Shown here one piece after another: positions 1-9,030 of a stretch of DNA of 64,000 bases. Made by a program: the position numbers and the translations under genes. Position 1 is the stretch's first letter. Every line of letters begins with the position of its first letter. Source of the stretch: an uncultured Woeseia sp. Its GTDB lineage: Bacteria; Pseudomonadota; Gammaproteobacteria; Steroidobacterales; Woeseiaceae. The DNA lies in the NCBI GenBank assembly GCA_913031125.1, contig CAJWFK010000002.1, forward strand, positions 1-64,000, given 5' to 3'. Under the pieces are notes generated by a model. The model did not search any database, was not told the origin of the DNA, and saw only the letters and a program-made list of their open reading frames with translations.

Positions 1-53
<53 letters not shown>

Positions 54-82
54 ATTACAAATAGAATGATAACGCGCCGCGT

Positions 83-111
83 ATTAGACCGGTGAACCGA
101 AAATCAGTCAA
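83..111 (-). promoter_or_regulatory. Sigma70 promoter of tRNA-Phe
   Basis: On the minus strand a -35 TTGACT (106-111) is separated by exactly 17 nt from a -10 TCTAAT (83-88); each is 5/6 to consensus. The next bases (71-82) are GC-rich (ACGCGGCGCG), the kind of discriminator typical of stable-RNA promoters under stringent control. It lies about 30 nt upstream of the mature tRNA 5' end. Stringent control is inferred only from the discriminator. Confidence 0.7.
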
Positions 112-180
112 GGATCATGCCTTGTTAGTTAGTTCTAGCCAATCGGAATATACCGACCAAACACAAGCAAAAGCGTAAAG

Positions 181-1302
181 TTACCCAGATTTTAAAAGCA
201 CCTCCGCGGACACGTATGGATAATCTAAAGCATCAGCAACCGCTTTATAATGTATTTGTCCGGCGTGCACATTCAAGCCTGCCCGAAGATGTTTGTCTCG
301 CACTAACGCACCGTGCCAACCCAGATTAGCCAAATCCCTTACAAAGGGCAGCGTGACATTCGTTAACGCAAAAGTTGAGGTCCTTGGGACCGCCCCTGGC
401 ATGTTGGCAACACAATAATGGACGACGTCATCCACTACATAGGTTGGGTCCGCATGCGTCGTGGGGTGACTGGTTTCGAAACAGCCCCCCTGATCAATCG
501 AGATGTCGACTAGCACGGCTCCAGCCTGCATCTGTTTAACCTGCTCCGCGGTAACAAGTTTCGGTGCCGCCGCACCAGCCACCAAAACGGCACCGATGAT
601 GAGATCCGCATCTGGCACCAGTATATCAATAGCCTGCTTAGTAGAATATTGCGTTTTTACCCGGCCCTCAAACAGCATATTAAGTTCCCTAAGCCTCGGT
701 ACCGACCGATCCAGTACCGTCACTTCCGCACCAAGGCCTAAAGCCATAGCTATAGCGTGGGTACCGGCAACTCCGCCACCGATAACCAAAACCTTCCCTG
801 GAGCCACACCAGGCACGCCACCGAGTAAGACTCCTCGTCCACCATTTGCTTTTTGCAATGCATACGCACCAGCCTGAATTGAAAGCCGGCCAGCAACCTC
901 GCTCATCGGGGTCAGGAGCGGTAATGAATTATCGACCGCCGTCACCGTTTCATAGGCAATCGCTGTTACACCCGACTCGACTAAGGCTTCCGTCTGCTCA
1001 GGGTCAGGCGCCAAATGCAGGTAGGTAAACAGTACTTGGCCTGTCCGCAGCATCTGACATTCTTCAGGTTGTGGTTCCTTGACCTTTACAACCAACTCAG
1101 CAGTTTCAAATACTTCTTTCGGAGTATTTAGGATAGTGGCACCTGCAGCTTCATAATCTGCGTCAGTCATACCAATACCGATACCTGCATTGGTTTCGAC
1201 AAAAACTTCATGCCCATCATGCACCAGCTCCGCAACACCTGCTGGCAACATACCAACACGAAACTCCAAAACTTTAATTTCCTTGGGCACTCCGACTCTC
1301 AT
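181..1302 (-). CDS. ald: Alanine dehydrogenase
   Basis: Catalyses NAD-dependent reversible oxidative deamination of L-alanine to pyruvate and ammonium. The 373-aa length matches the family (about 370). Visible signatures are the N-terminal [10 protein letters not shown], Arg in [10 protein letters not shown], Lys in VVKVKEP, His in FTYLHLA, the NAD-binding glycine motif [11 protein letters not shown] and the late DISIDQGG catalytic-Asp block. The frame stays open 35 codons further upstream, but the start at 1302 is preferred because GAGAGGAG sits just upstream and homology begins there. It is divergent from an Lrp-type regulator across 144 nt, a common arrangement in which the regulator controls ald; that control is inferred. 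Confidence 0.95.
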   Translation of the reverse strand: MRVGVPKEIKVLEFRVGMLPAGVAELVHDGHEVFVETNAGIGIGMTDADYEAAGATILNTPKEVFETAELVVKVKEPQPEECQMLRTGQVLFTYLHLAPDPEQTEALVESGVTAIAYETVTAVDNSLPLLTPMSEVAGRLSIQAGAYALQKANGGRGVLLGGVPGVAPGKVLVIGGGVAGTHAIAMALGLGAEVTVLDRSVPRLRELNMLFEGRVKTQYSTKQAIDILVPDADLIIGAVLVAGAAAPKLVTAEQVKQMQAGAVLVDISIDQGGCFETSHPTTHADPTYVVDDVVHYCVANMPGAVPRTSTFALTNVTLPFVRDLANLGWHGALVRDKHLRAGLNVHAGQIHYKAVADALDYPYVSAEVLLKSG

Positions 1303-1446
1303 GGAAATACTCCTCTCGAATAGAATGAAAACTATTACCCACAGCATAAAGACTTCATCACGCAATTCTATTGCTGAATAAGTATCTTTATTATAAAAAT
1401 ATCGCATATAATTGCTTATATTTATCTTTTTTTCGAATTTTCTGCT

Positions 1447-1908
1447 ATGAAGATGGATCGTTTTGATAAAGCCTTGCTCCTAGCCCTGCAAAAGTATGGT
1501 CGGATAAGCAATGTGGAGCTTGCTTCTATAGTCAATCTCTCTGAGTCTGCCTGCCTACGGCGCGTTCGTGCACTGGAGGAAGAAGGCCTTATAGAACGCT
1601 ATGTCGCACTACTCAACCAAAAAGCAATCGGACTGACGGGCACCATTTTTGTCCAAATTGCTTTGAGCAGGGAAGGCCAAAGTGATCTAGCTGCTTTCGA
1701 GAAGGAGGTCCAGAATATCCCAGAGGTTATGGAGTGCTACCTAATGACTGGGGAATTTGATTATTTACTTCGCGTAGTTATTTCGGATATGGCAGATTTT
1801 GAGCGACTCCATAACCAAGCACTGACTCGCCTGCCCGGCGTTGCAAGAGTGAATTCCAGCGTCGCAATAAGGACGGTAACAAAGACGACAGAATTACCTG
1901 TAAGCTAG
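1447..1908 (+). CDS. Lrp/AsnC-family transcriptional regulator
   Basis: A 153-aa protein with an N-terminal winged helix-turn-helix (about residues 8-60, including LSESACLRRVRALEEEGLI) and a C-terminal RAM/AsnC effector-binding domain (about 65-145, with the GEFDYLLRVV strand). The family binds DNA as dimers to octamers and senses amino acids. It is transcribed away from alanine dehydrogenase, so the likely ligand is alanine or another branched/small amino acid and the likely target is the shared AT-rich 1303-1446 region. Two possible ATG starts (1447, 1453) differ by two codons. Its stop lies 1 nt before the convergent yggX stop. Confidence 0.9.
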   Translation: MKMDRFDKALLLALQKYGRISNVELASIVNLSESACLRRVRALEEEGLIERYVALLNQKAIGLTGTIFVQIALSREGQSDLAAFEKEVQNIPEVMECYLMTGEFDYLLRVVISDMADFERLHNQALTRLPGVARVNSSVAIRTVTKTTELPVS

Positions 1909-1909
1909 G

Positions 1910-2176
1910 CTACTCTGGCACAAAGTCAGCGGGTGTTTCAGAGCCTCCGCCAAAAAAATATTTTTCCATTTCTTTAGCAAGGAAACTACGTGCCTCAGGT
2001 TCAATCGGTGTCAAGCGGTATTCATTGATGAGCATAGTCTGGTGGGCTAGCCAACGCTGCCATGCTTCTTTGGACACACTCTCATAAATCCTCTCACCAA
2101 GTTCCCCAGGGTATGGAGCAAAATCGAGACCTTCCGCTTCCGTTTTAAGCATCACACAATTCACAATTCTAGACAT
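1910..2176 (-). CDS. yggX: Probable Fe(2+)-trafficking protein YggX
   Basis: An 88-aa protein of the YggX family, which protects iron-sulfur enzymes from oxidative damage and is proposed to traffic Fe(II). It begins [17 protein letters not shown], with the conserved Cys7, and carries the family blocks [26 protein letters not shown] and MEKYFFG. The frame extends 14 codons upstream, but AAGGGG lies 5 nt before the ATG at 2176 and family members start there. It follows mutY on the same strand with a 123-nt gap; mutY-yggX is a conserved gammaproteobacterial pair. Confidence 0.94.
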   Translation of the reverse strand: MSRIVNCVMLKTEAEGLDFAPYPGELGERIYESVSKEAWQRWLAHQTMLINEYRLTPIEPEARSFLAKEMEKYFFGGGSETPADFVPE

Positions 2177-2299
2177 CTTGACCCCTTTGGATAATTGACA
2201 AATGGATTTAACAACCACATGGCATAAATATCATGGACGCCTTCAATCATACGTTTAATATGTTATCTCACGAACCGACATAACTCTGTTTACGATACA

Positions 2300-3367
2300 T
2301 CATTCAGCCGTGATCGCCCGAATTAGCTCAGTGATGGGTGCTGCAATCCCAATCTTAGCCATAGAACCAGGCTCATACCAAATACTGCCTAGTTCCTCTG
2401 GAATAGCAGCTTGTCCTATACTCAGACGAACAACAAATGGATGAATATTTAGATCGAAATGAGTGAAACTATGCCTCATCATAGAAACTGCCTTTATGCT
2501 AGCCACTTCACTATTGAATACTGTTCTAATCCAAATAGGAATTTGGTCCTCCGATTCTACCTCTGGACAACTGTATAGCCCCCCCCAAATTCCCTCTCTC
2601 GGACGTCTTTCCAAATAAATTTTAGCCCTATGCCTGACAAGTAGCATGTTTGTTGATTTTTGCGCTTTTATTTTCTTTGGTCGTCGCTCCGGAAATGCTT
2701 TTTCCTTCCCGGTCACATGCGCCAAGCACTCGCGCTGCAGCGGGCATTGTCCACAAAGTGGCCGGCTTCTCGTACAAACAGTAGCCCCCAAATCCATTAT
2801 GCCCTGAGTGTAATCAGCACCACGGGAGTTTGGTGTATTGTGTTCTGCCAAAGTCCAGAGTTTCTTCGCTGTGGCTGACTTACCGGGCCACCCTTTTACT
2901 GCATAAAACCGCGACAACACCCGTTTAACATTACCATCAAGAATTGGATACGGACCGTCACCAGATAAAGATAGGATCGCTCCGGCGGTCGAGCGCCCTA
3001 TACCAGGCAATAACACCAGCGTATTTAGGTCCGTAGGAATTTTCCCTCCATACTCACTACAAACTAGGCGAGCGGCTTTATGCATATTTCTTGCCCTAGC
3101 GTAGTAACCTAAACCAGACCAGTAATGAAGCACATTGTCCATATTTGCTGACGCTAATTGCCTTATATCAGGAAACGCCTGCATGAAGCGTTGATAGTAG
3201 GGAATTACTGTCGATACCTGAGTCTGCTGGAGCATAATCTCCGAGACCCATATACGAAAGGGTGTGGGATTCTGTTGCCAAGGCAAGTTCTTCCTACCAT
3301 GCTCATCAAACCAATTAAGCACCTTTTCGTAAATTATAGGTTTCACAGTAGACCTCGTCTCTGACAT
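2300..3367 (-). CDS. mutY: A/G-specific adenine DNA glycosylase MutY
   Basis: Removes adenine mispaired with 8-oxoguanine in base-excision repair. The 355-aa protein has the HhH-GPD fold: catalytic Glu43 in VSEIMLQQTQ, helix-hairpin-helix LPGIGRSTAGAI (120-131), catalytic Asp144 in LDGNVKRV, then a [4Fe-4S] loop with Cys198, Cys205, Cys208 and Cys214 (C-x6-C-x2-C-x5-C). The C-terminal third is the NUDIX-like 8-oxoG recognition domain, including the FTHFDL block. It lies between an AsmA-family gene (36 nt upstream) and yggX, as in many gammaproteobacteria. Confidence 0.96.
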   Translation of the reverse strand: MSETRSTVKPIIYEKVLNWFDEHGRKNLPWQQNPTPFRIWVSEIMLQQTQVSTVIPYYQRFMQAFPDIRQLASANMDNVLHYWSGLGYYARARNMHKAARLVCSEYGGKIPTDLNTLVLLPGIGRSTAGAILSLSGDGPYPILDGNVKRVLSRFYAVKGWPGKSATAKKLWTLAEHNTPNSRGADYTQGIMDLGATVCTRSRPLCGQCPLQRECLAHVTGKEKAFPERRPKKIKAQKSTNMLLVRHRAKIYLERRPREGIWGGLYSCPEVESEDQIPIWIRTVFNSEVASIKAVSMMRHSFTHFDLNIHPFVVRLSIGQAAIPEELGSIWYEPGSMAKIGIAAPITELIRAITAE

Positions 3368-3403
3368 ATCCTTTAGAACGGCACTGCAGGAGCTGGTGAT
3401 AGC

Positions 3404-5512
3404 TTAGTTATTAAATAGTTTCTTAAGAAGATCCTTACCTAACTTTTTTACACTCTCTTCACCGCCATCTTCTTCCTCTCCATCCCCCAATAGCTGCTTT
3501 AGTACCCGATCACGCAGTTTTTCTTTAGTCTCTTCTACGCTTTCTTCGACCCGTGCTCTAAATATCTGCTCAATATCCGGGCGAATCTCCGGAGACTCCA
3601 ATGAGCCGGTAATTTTCACTGGCACAACCGTATCCTGGAAATCAGCCAAAACATCGGCCCAATCACCGGCCAGCAAATCAGATCGTTCCACAACATTCAC
3701 TTCCAGGGAATAGTCGATTTCCGTCGTTGTGAGATCTACTTCCCCCCCTCCACTCAACTCCAAGAAGGGCAGGACCGCAGAAAAATCATTATTAGCGAAT
3801 ACTCCTTTATCAATACTGCCTGTCGCTTCAACCGACAAAAATGGAGTTCTCACTGGCAACGTTGGCTTTGGCGGAACTTCTTGCCTAAAAAGGGACCGCG
3901 CCGCTCTTAGCTGATACCAAATATCGGTTCCTTCCCATACGCCATCTACCAACTCAAACGATACCTGACCGGCTAAGTCGTCAATAATTTCGGGTAGCGT
4001 GTGGCCGCTCCCAAGAACCGCTGCGCTAGCCTTCGCTGTGCCGGAAATATCATCAATATCGGCTAAAGCCAATAACAGTGCACCTACATTTGCATTCTCA
4101 ATATGCTGGCTTGCTGATAGGACGGGGAGTTCTTTCGATACATCTATAGTAAGGTCACCAGTATACCTACCATCGTAAAAACCAGTGACCAAGGTAGCTA
4201 TACGTAATCTACCATGACTACTGTTTACCGTAACTTCTATATTACTGGCCTCAAGGCCTGCCACTGCGATTTCCTTGATGCCCAAGCGCCCATCGACAGA
4301 GAGCTTATGAATTAGAGCCGTTGGTATCTCAATATCACTCGCTGAATCGCTTTTCGCGAAGCCGTCACCTGCGAATACCAAGTAACGGTCCATGGAGATG
4401 GCGTCAGCCTGAAAATCGAATAGTACCTGTCCTGTTGGTGTTAAAGGCAGTTCCATATCACCTGTAATGTGTGAATCGTCAATATTCACCGACATGGTGC
4501 TTAGTTGAATATGTTTTTCACTAAGCAATACGTTGGCTGAGATAGACACATGCTGCAACGCGCTTGAATCTGATAACTCTAGCGTTGGACCTGCGACCTT
4601 ACCCATAAGTTCTATAACGGAGAAGTCGTCAATACTGATGCCAACCTTGGGCCCGTGCAGGTCAGCATAAGAAAAAGGTTCAAAAGTCGCCGCTATCGTG
4701 ACCCCAAGTAAATTTAAATCCATATCACCAAGAGAAACCTGCTCCGCAGCCAGATCAACAGCAACCTTTCGTGAATCAAACTCGAATGCTATCGGGTCCA
4801 CCAGCACGCCTAAAATACTGCCAGATATATTCGATCCTTCCAATATCAGAGCGGCAGGTTCGATCGTCACTTCAGAATCCACCCTCAAATGACCATTGAT
4901 GCCATCAGCACCCGAACTCACATCGAACTGTCCAGTAACTCCAAATGGCGTATTTGCGGCGATCCTTCCGGTTTCAACCGACAAATTAGCAACCTCATAA
5001 AAAGCCCCTGCGCTCATATCAGAATAAGAAATAGCCGCATTGATTAGGACAACTTTTCCGACATCAAAATCCGCAATTACAGGATCAACTGAGTCCTGCT
5101 CCACTTCTTTACTTATAAGGTCGTGCCAGTTATCCATCCCATCCGAAGCAACCTCAAGATTGACCTCAACCCCATTAAGTGTGATTTTCCCCGCCTGAAT
5201 TTCTTGCCTCAAAACAAGTGGTATTAACTTGACACTAAAAGAAGCTTCCTCAAAACTCAGAAATACTCCCTCTGAAAAGCCTTCTGGATTGCCCAGCTCT
5301 GTCCGCCCAATCTCGATCGCTATCCAGGGGAAGAGCTTCAAGTCAATATCGCCTAGAACGAGTTCGCGGCCAATCTGTTTCTTCGCTATAGAAGTAACCC
5401 GATCACGGAAATCATTAGGCTCAAAAAAGAATAGAGCCAATAGCACACCAATAATCACGACGCTGATGCATCCGGTAACTAATAAAACGATGCTCCTTAC
5501 AAAACGTTGCAT
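3404..5512 (-). CDS. AsmA family protein
   Basis: A 702-aa envelope protein. An N-terminal transmembrane anchor (about residues 7-30, IVLLVTGCISVVIIGVLL) is followed by the AsmA signature FFEPNDFRDRVTSIAKKQIGREL and GDIDLKLFPWI. The rest is a long beta-rich periplasmic region, and a C-terminal AsmA-like domain (about 430-640) ends in a charged coiled-coil-like tail rich in Glu and Lys. The family is related to bridge-like lipid-transfer proteins and influences outer-membrane phospholipid supply. The ATG at 5512 has AAGGA about 6 nt upstream. asmA next to mutY is a common gammaproteobacterial order. Confidence 0.88.
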   Translation of the reverse strand: MQRFVRSIVLLVTGCISVVIIGVLLALFFFEPNDFRDRVTSIAKKQIGRELVLGDIDLKLFPWIAIEIGRTELGNPEGFSEGVFLSFEEASFSVKLIPLVLRQEIQAGKITLNGVEVNLEVASDGMDNWHDLISKEVEQDSVDPVIADFDVGKVVLINAAISYSDMSAGAFYEVANLSVETGRIAANTPFGVTGQFDVSSGADGINGHLRVDSEVTIEPAALILEGSNISGSILGVLVDPIAFEFDSRKVAVDLAAEQVSLGDMDLNLLGVTIAATFEPFSYADLHGPKVGISIDDFSVIELMGKVAGPTLELSDSSALQHVSISANVLLSEKHIQLSTMSVNIDDSHITGDMELPLTPTGQVLFDFQADAISMDRYLVFAGDGFAKSDSASDIEIPTALIHKLSVDGRLGIKEIAVAGLEASNIEVTVNSSHGRLRIATLVTGFYDGRYTGDLTIDVSKELPVLSASQHIENANVGALLLALADIDDISGTAKASAAVLGSGHTLPEIIDDLAGQVSFELVDGVWEGTDIWYQLRAARSLFRQEVPPKPTLPVRTPFLSVEATGSIDKGVFANNDFSAVLPFLELSGGGEVDLTTTEIDYSLEVNVVERSDLLAGDWADVLADFQDTVVPVKITGSLESPEIRPDIEQIFRARVEESVEETKEKLRDRVLKQLLGDGEEEDGGEESVKKLGKDLLKKLFNN

Positions 5513-5813
5513 GGGATCCTTACTTTTTCCGCATTAACCGCTAGCACTCTTATTCGTACTAATGAGAATAGCAAAATGTCCTGCCTAATTTCGGTGCATT
5601 GGACTCGGCCTCTAAATACCAAGACCTTATTTATTGATACCTTAATCGATGTCACTTGCATTCTGTTATCATATTCGAGACCTCGGCAAAACCTAACAAT
5701 TCCCCTAATGGTAATCTTAGAACAACTACCGGATTGAAATAACTTCGCGGCTATAAAGTAAAATCCGCACAGGGTCAGGAGCTTAAATTGCGAGTGAAGG
5801 CAGCGTAAAATAG
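5513..5813. other. Intergenic, divergent AsmA / GGDEF-EAL
   Basis: A 301-nt gap between two divergently transcribed genes that must hold both promoters. Short open frames cross it on both strands but have no ribosome-binding site or recognisable family motif. I see no convincing -35/-10 pair, riboswitch or strong hairpin. Confidence 0.5.
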
Positions 5814-7931
5814 ATGGCAGGGCATTCGATTCTGTACCTCGGGAACAGTAAACATTCTGCTGCATTCGGTAAAAAGCTTAAAACGTATTCCTGCTGCAAA
5901 GAACTGATTAGACGACGAAAGTTGACGTTGCCTAAACAAGCACCGCACCCTGTCGATCTTATTTTGTTCGAAACACCGAACAGACTTGATGATGTCTGTA
6001 CCGCCCTTGACCATATTTTGGAAGCATCAAACTGTATACCAATTGTCGCTATCACAGTACGTGCAACTGAACACCTTGGTATCGCCGCTGTTCAAGCTGG
6101 CGCTCAAGCCTACATCTGTTCAGATGGCTCTAGCCACCTAGAAGTCAATTCGACTATCGAAGACACCATTAACCGCCAACGCCTGTTCGCAGAGCTACGC
6201 AAAACAGATAGGCCAGCTCTTGCTATTCTCACCAGCGTTAATGAAGGTGGAATGCTTGTGGACTGCAACGGCCGTATTCTGTCTATGAGTCCTGCAGGGC
6301 GCTCAATGCTCGGACTTGCAGCGCGACAACCATTAACAAACAGGTGGGCAAGCACATTTTGTTGCGTAAGCCCGGACGGCGCTAGAGAAATTGAATACAA
6401 CGACCTTCCAATCACAAAAGCGTGCAGAGGAGAACAATTCTCCGAGCAACTCGGTGCTTATCTAGTCCCTCATCAAGGCGATATCATTCTTAGCACCAGT
6501 GGCCGCGGGCTATACAGCCATGCAAATCACCTTATAGGTGGCATTATCACCTTTCGTGATGTTACGGATAGCGTTCAACATGCTGCCCACCTTGAAAAAC
6601 AGGTGCAGTTTGATCCACTTACCAAACTGCCTAACTGCCAGATGTTTACCAACCAGTTACAAAAAGCGATGGGGCGGGCCCAGCGTCATGACCGCCTACT
6701 AGCGGTCTTATTCCTAAATCTTGATCGCTTTAAATCGATTAACGATACTTTAGGGCATGACACTGGTGACAAACTCCTCCAGCAGGTTGGTTCTCGCCTC
6801 GCTAAAAACCTACGTGTCGGTGATTTTTGTAGTCGGCAGGATTCTGACCAGTTCATTGTTTGCCTCGAAGATCTTGACGAGCCCTCTAACGCCGCTTCAG
6901 CAGCACAAAAACTCGTTCTTGTCCTAGCCGATAAATATGAAGTCGATGGAAGTGAAGTCTACATAACACCAAGTATCGGTATTGTCGTCTATCCAGACAA
7001 GCATGCGAGTACTGCTGATTGGCTCATAAAAGCCGCAGAATCCGCTATGCAACGCGCAAAAAGTCGTGGAGGCAGTCGATTTGAATATTATTCTGCTGCG
7101 CTTAACGAAAATTTACGGCAGTTAGAGAAACTCGAATTTGGATTGCGGCATGCCTTAATCCGGGACGAGTTTCTTTTACATTACCAACCTCGGATCGATG
7201 TGAAAACTGGCAAGCTTCTCGGCCTTGAAGCCTTATTACGCTGGCAACATCCAAGTCACGGCTTGTTGATGCCAGCTAAGTTTCTACCTATTTTGGAATC
7301 GACCGGGTTGATACATTCGGCGGGTGAATGGGTTATCAATACTGCACTGACAAACCTGGCATCTTGGCAAAACAAATTCAATATGCCGGACCTTTCCATG
7401 ACCATCAACATCTCTCAACAGCAGCTGAAGCAGGGTAGGCTGGTAGATACCGTCTATAAAGCCATTACTAATAATGCAATTGACCCGGGCTGTGTGGAAG
7501 TTGAGATGCCTGAGGGTCACATTGTCCGCCAACGTTCAATCGAATTAAAAACTCTCCACAACTTGCGGAAGTTGGGTGTCCGGCTGTCACTCGACCATTT
7601 TGGTGTTCGTGACGTATCCGTCAACTCGCTTGAGGCGGGTGGAATTGACAGTTTCGTCTTGGATCAGTCTTTGATTCAGGACGTCACGACCAACACTAGC
7701 AACCAAAGAGCTGTGAAGACAGCCATCGCTATAGCGCGCGGTCTTGACATTGAGGTAACCGCCGAAGGTGTTGAAACGATCCCACAACTCGATTTTTTAA
7801 AGAATTGCAATTGTGATATTGCACAGGGTTTTCTGATTAGCCAACCAATGCACACAGAAAAAGTGACCAACATCCTGCGCGGCGCGGCAGCTGGAAAACC
7901 TCTACTTGGTACGGTATTACAAAGCAGCTGA
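5814..7931 (+). CDS. GGDEF-EAL protein with degenerate active sites
   Basis: A 705-aa predicted cytoplasmic protein with no transmembrane segment. Residues 1-125 resemble a receiver-like domain but lack a clear phospho-acceptor triad. About 130-255 is a PAS-like sensor. About 262-425 is a GGDEF domain (FDPLTKLPN, LNLDRFKSINDTLGH, ITPSIGI). About 435-690 is an EAL domain. The GGDEF signature is replaced by DSDQF (343-347). The EAL motif (472-474) and AEGVE (650-654) survive, but the metal-binding DDFG block reads DHFG (594-597) and the LKID lysine is Val615. This predicts loss of both synthesis and hydrolysis of c-di-GMP, leaving a sensor or scaffold role. The ATG at 5814 has only a weak ribosome-binding site. 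Confidence 0.85.
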   Translation: MAGHSILYLGNSKHSAAFGKKLKTYSCCKELIRRRKLTLPKQAPHPVDLILFETPNRLDDVCTALDHILEASNCIPIVAITVRATEHLGIAAVQAGAQAYICSDGSSHLEVNSTIEDTINRQRLFAELRKTDRPALAILTSVNEGGMLVDCNGRILSMSPAGRSMLGLAARQPLTNRWASTFCCVSPDGAREIEYNDLPITKACRGEQFSEQLGAYLVPHQGDIILSTSGRGLYSHANHLIGGIITFRDVTDSVQHAAHLEKQVQFDPLTKLPNCQMFTNQLQKAMGRAQRHDRLLAVLFLNLDRFKSINDTLGHDTGDKLLQQVGSRLAKNLRVGDFCSRQDSDQFIVCLEDLDEPSNAASAAQKLVLVLADKYEVDGSEVYITPSIGIVVYPDKHASTADWLIKAAESAMQRAKSRGGSRFEYYSAALNENLRQLEKLEFGLRHALIRDEFLLHYQPRIDVKTGKLLGLEALLRWQHPSHGLLMPAKFLPILESTGLIHSAGEWVINTALTNLASWQNKFNMPDLSMTINISQQQLKQGRLVDTVYKAITNNAIDPGCVEVEMPEGHIVRQRSIELKTLHNLRKLGVRLSLDHFGVRDVSVNSLEAGGIDSFVLDQSLIQDVTTNTSNQRAVKTAIAIARGLDIEVTAEGVETIPQLDFLKNCNCDIAQGFLISQPMHTEKVTNILRGAAAGKPLLGTVLQSS

Positions 7932-7954
7932 CAATCAGGATGGTCAGAATATAC

Positions 7955-8266
7955 CTATTCGTCTACCTGACTGCAGCTCCAACACGCAGAAAACTGGCCT
8001 TCATTCTTAGTACCACACGTGTTACATGTCCATACAGTAGCCGGAACCTCTTCTGAAAATTTACCGCCCTCAATTAACTCCAGCGCCCGGTCGTAGTCAA
8101 AGTCATTCTGTATCCATAATTCCGGCCAAATCTCCTGGAAAGGTATTTCTCCCATTATCGAACCAAAATGTTCATTTTTTAGAAAAGCCGTAATTCCCTC
8201 ACTGGCTAGAAGGTTCTTATAGTGATTAATCGTAACGATAGAGTCTGCCGATGTAACTTTCCTCAC
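7955..8266 (-). CDS. DUF2007-like protein with C-terminal zinc ribbon
   Basis: A 103-aa protein. Residues 1-70 match the DUF2007 (putative signal-transducing protein) pattern: an N-terminal strand, then NHYKNLLASEGI, then a helix DYDRALELIE. The C terminus holds a zinc finger with Cys81, Cys84, Cys95 and Cys98 (CxxC-x10-CxxC). Its GTG start overlaps the trpA stop by 4 nt (GTGA), so it is translationally coupled as the last gene of the trp operon. Function is unknown; being last in a tryptophan operon does not by itself show a role in tryptophan metabolism. It is convergent with the GGDEF-EAL gene. Confidence 0.8.
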   Translation of the reverse strand: MRKVTSADSIVTINHYKNLLASEGITAFLKNEHFGSIMGEIPFQEIWPELWIQNDFDYDRALELIEGGKFSEEVPATVWTCNTCGTKNEGQFSACWSCSQVDE

Positions 8267-9030
8267 CTTAAATTCCGCAAGAAGGTCGCGGGATCTTCTT
8301 CACGCTCAAGAACCTCTACAAGGGCTGAACCAACAATTGCTCCAGCTGCGTGACGTCCTACGTTGATCACATCGGCGGCAGAACGAATGCCAAATCCAGC
8401 ACATACTGGCAATGATGAGACAGAAGACACTTTATCGAGGTAATCCGCTAAATCATTCGGTAGACCGGAGTGTCCACCAGTAATTCCGGTAATCGTAACT
8501 GCGTACAAGAAACCTCGCGATACTTCAGAAAGCATTTTCAAGCGATTGTCTGGGGTTGCAGGGGTTACCAGCTGAATAAGGCCCACGCCATGCGCTTCCA
8601 GCGTTAATCTTATTTCTTCTGATTCTTCAAAAGGTAAATCCGGGACAATAAACGCGCAAACACCCGTATCCCGTGCTCGTTTAGCTAGCTTGTCATAGCC
8701 GAATGCAAGAAGAGGATTAAGGTAGGACATCATGACAAGCGGACTTTCGATATCATTTCCACTTTGCTCAAGCTGCTCAAAAATCCAATTTAAGGTCACC
8801 CCATTTTCGATCGCTGAAAAACTAGAACGCTGAATGGTCATACCATCTGCCATAGGATCAGAAAATGGCACACCAATTTCTACTACATCTCCAACCGATG
8901 CAACAGCACGCAAAGTATCAATGAATGCTTCGGGCTCAGGGTAACCTGCCGTCATAAAAGGTATAAGAGCTGTATTGCCCTTTGCAGTACTATCGCCTAT
9001 CGCGTGACTTATCCTTTCATATGGCAACAT
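8263..9030 (-). CDS. trpA: Tryptophan synthase alpha subunit
   Basis: Cleaves indole-3-glycerol phosphate to indole and glyceraldehyde 3-phosphate; indole is channelled to TrpB. The 255-aa TIM barrel shows catalytic Glu in VEIGVPFSDPMADG, catalytic Asp in IVPDLPFEE, the loop VTITGITGGHSGLP and the phosphate-binding GFGIRSA and GAIVGSALVE segments. The frame is open 46 codons upstream inside trpB, but the ATG at 9030 fits the family start. It overlaps trpB by 14 nt and is followed by a coupled DUF2007 gene. Confidence 0.97.
   Translation of the reverse strand: MLPYERISHAIGDSTAKGNTALIPFMTAGYPEPEAFIDTLRAVASVGDVVEIGVPFSDPMADGMTIQRSSFSAIENGVTLNWIFEQLEQSGNDIESPLVMMSYLNPLLAFGYDKLAKRARDTGVCAFIVPDLPFEESEEIRLTLEAHGVGLIQLVTPATPDNRLKMLSEVSRGFLYAVTITGITGGHSGLPNDLADYLDKVSSVSSLPVCAGFGIRSAADVINVGRHAAGAIVGSALVEVLEREEDPATFLRNLR

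Noticed and set aside
1303-1446. Possible Lrp operator pairs in the ald/regulator gap
   Set aside because: The region is AT-rich with several imperfect palindromes, but none stands out against background well enough to list as a site.
5507-5813. Short frames between the AsmA-family and GGDEF-EAL genes
   Set aside because: No start signals, no recognisable motifs and frames on both strands overlap each other; treated as non-coding.
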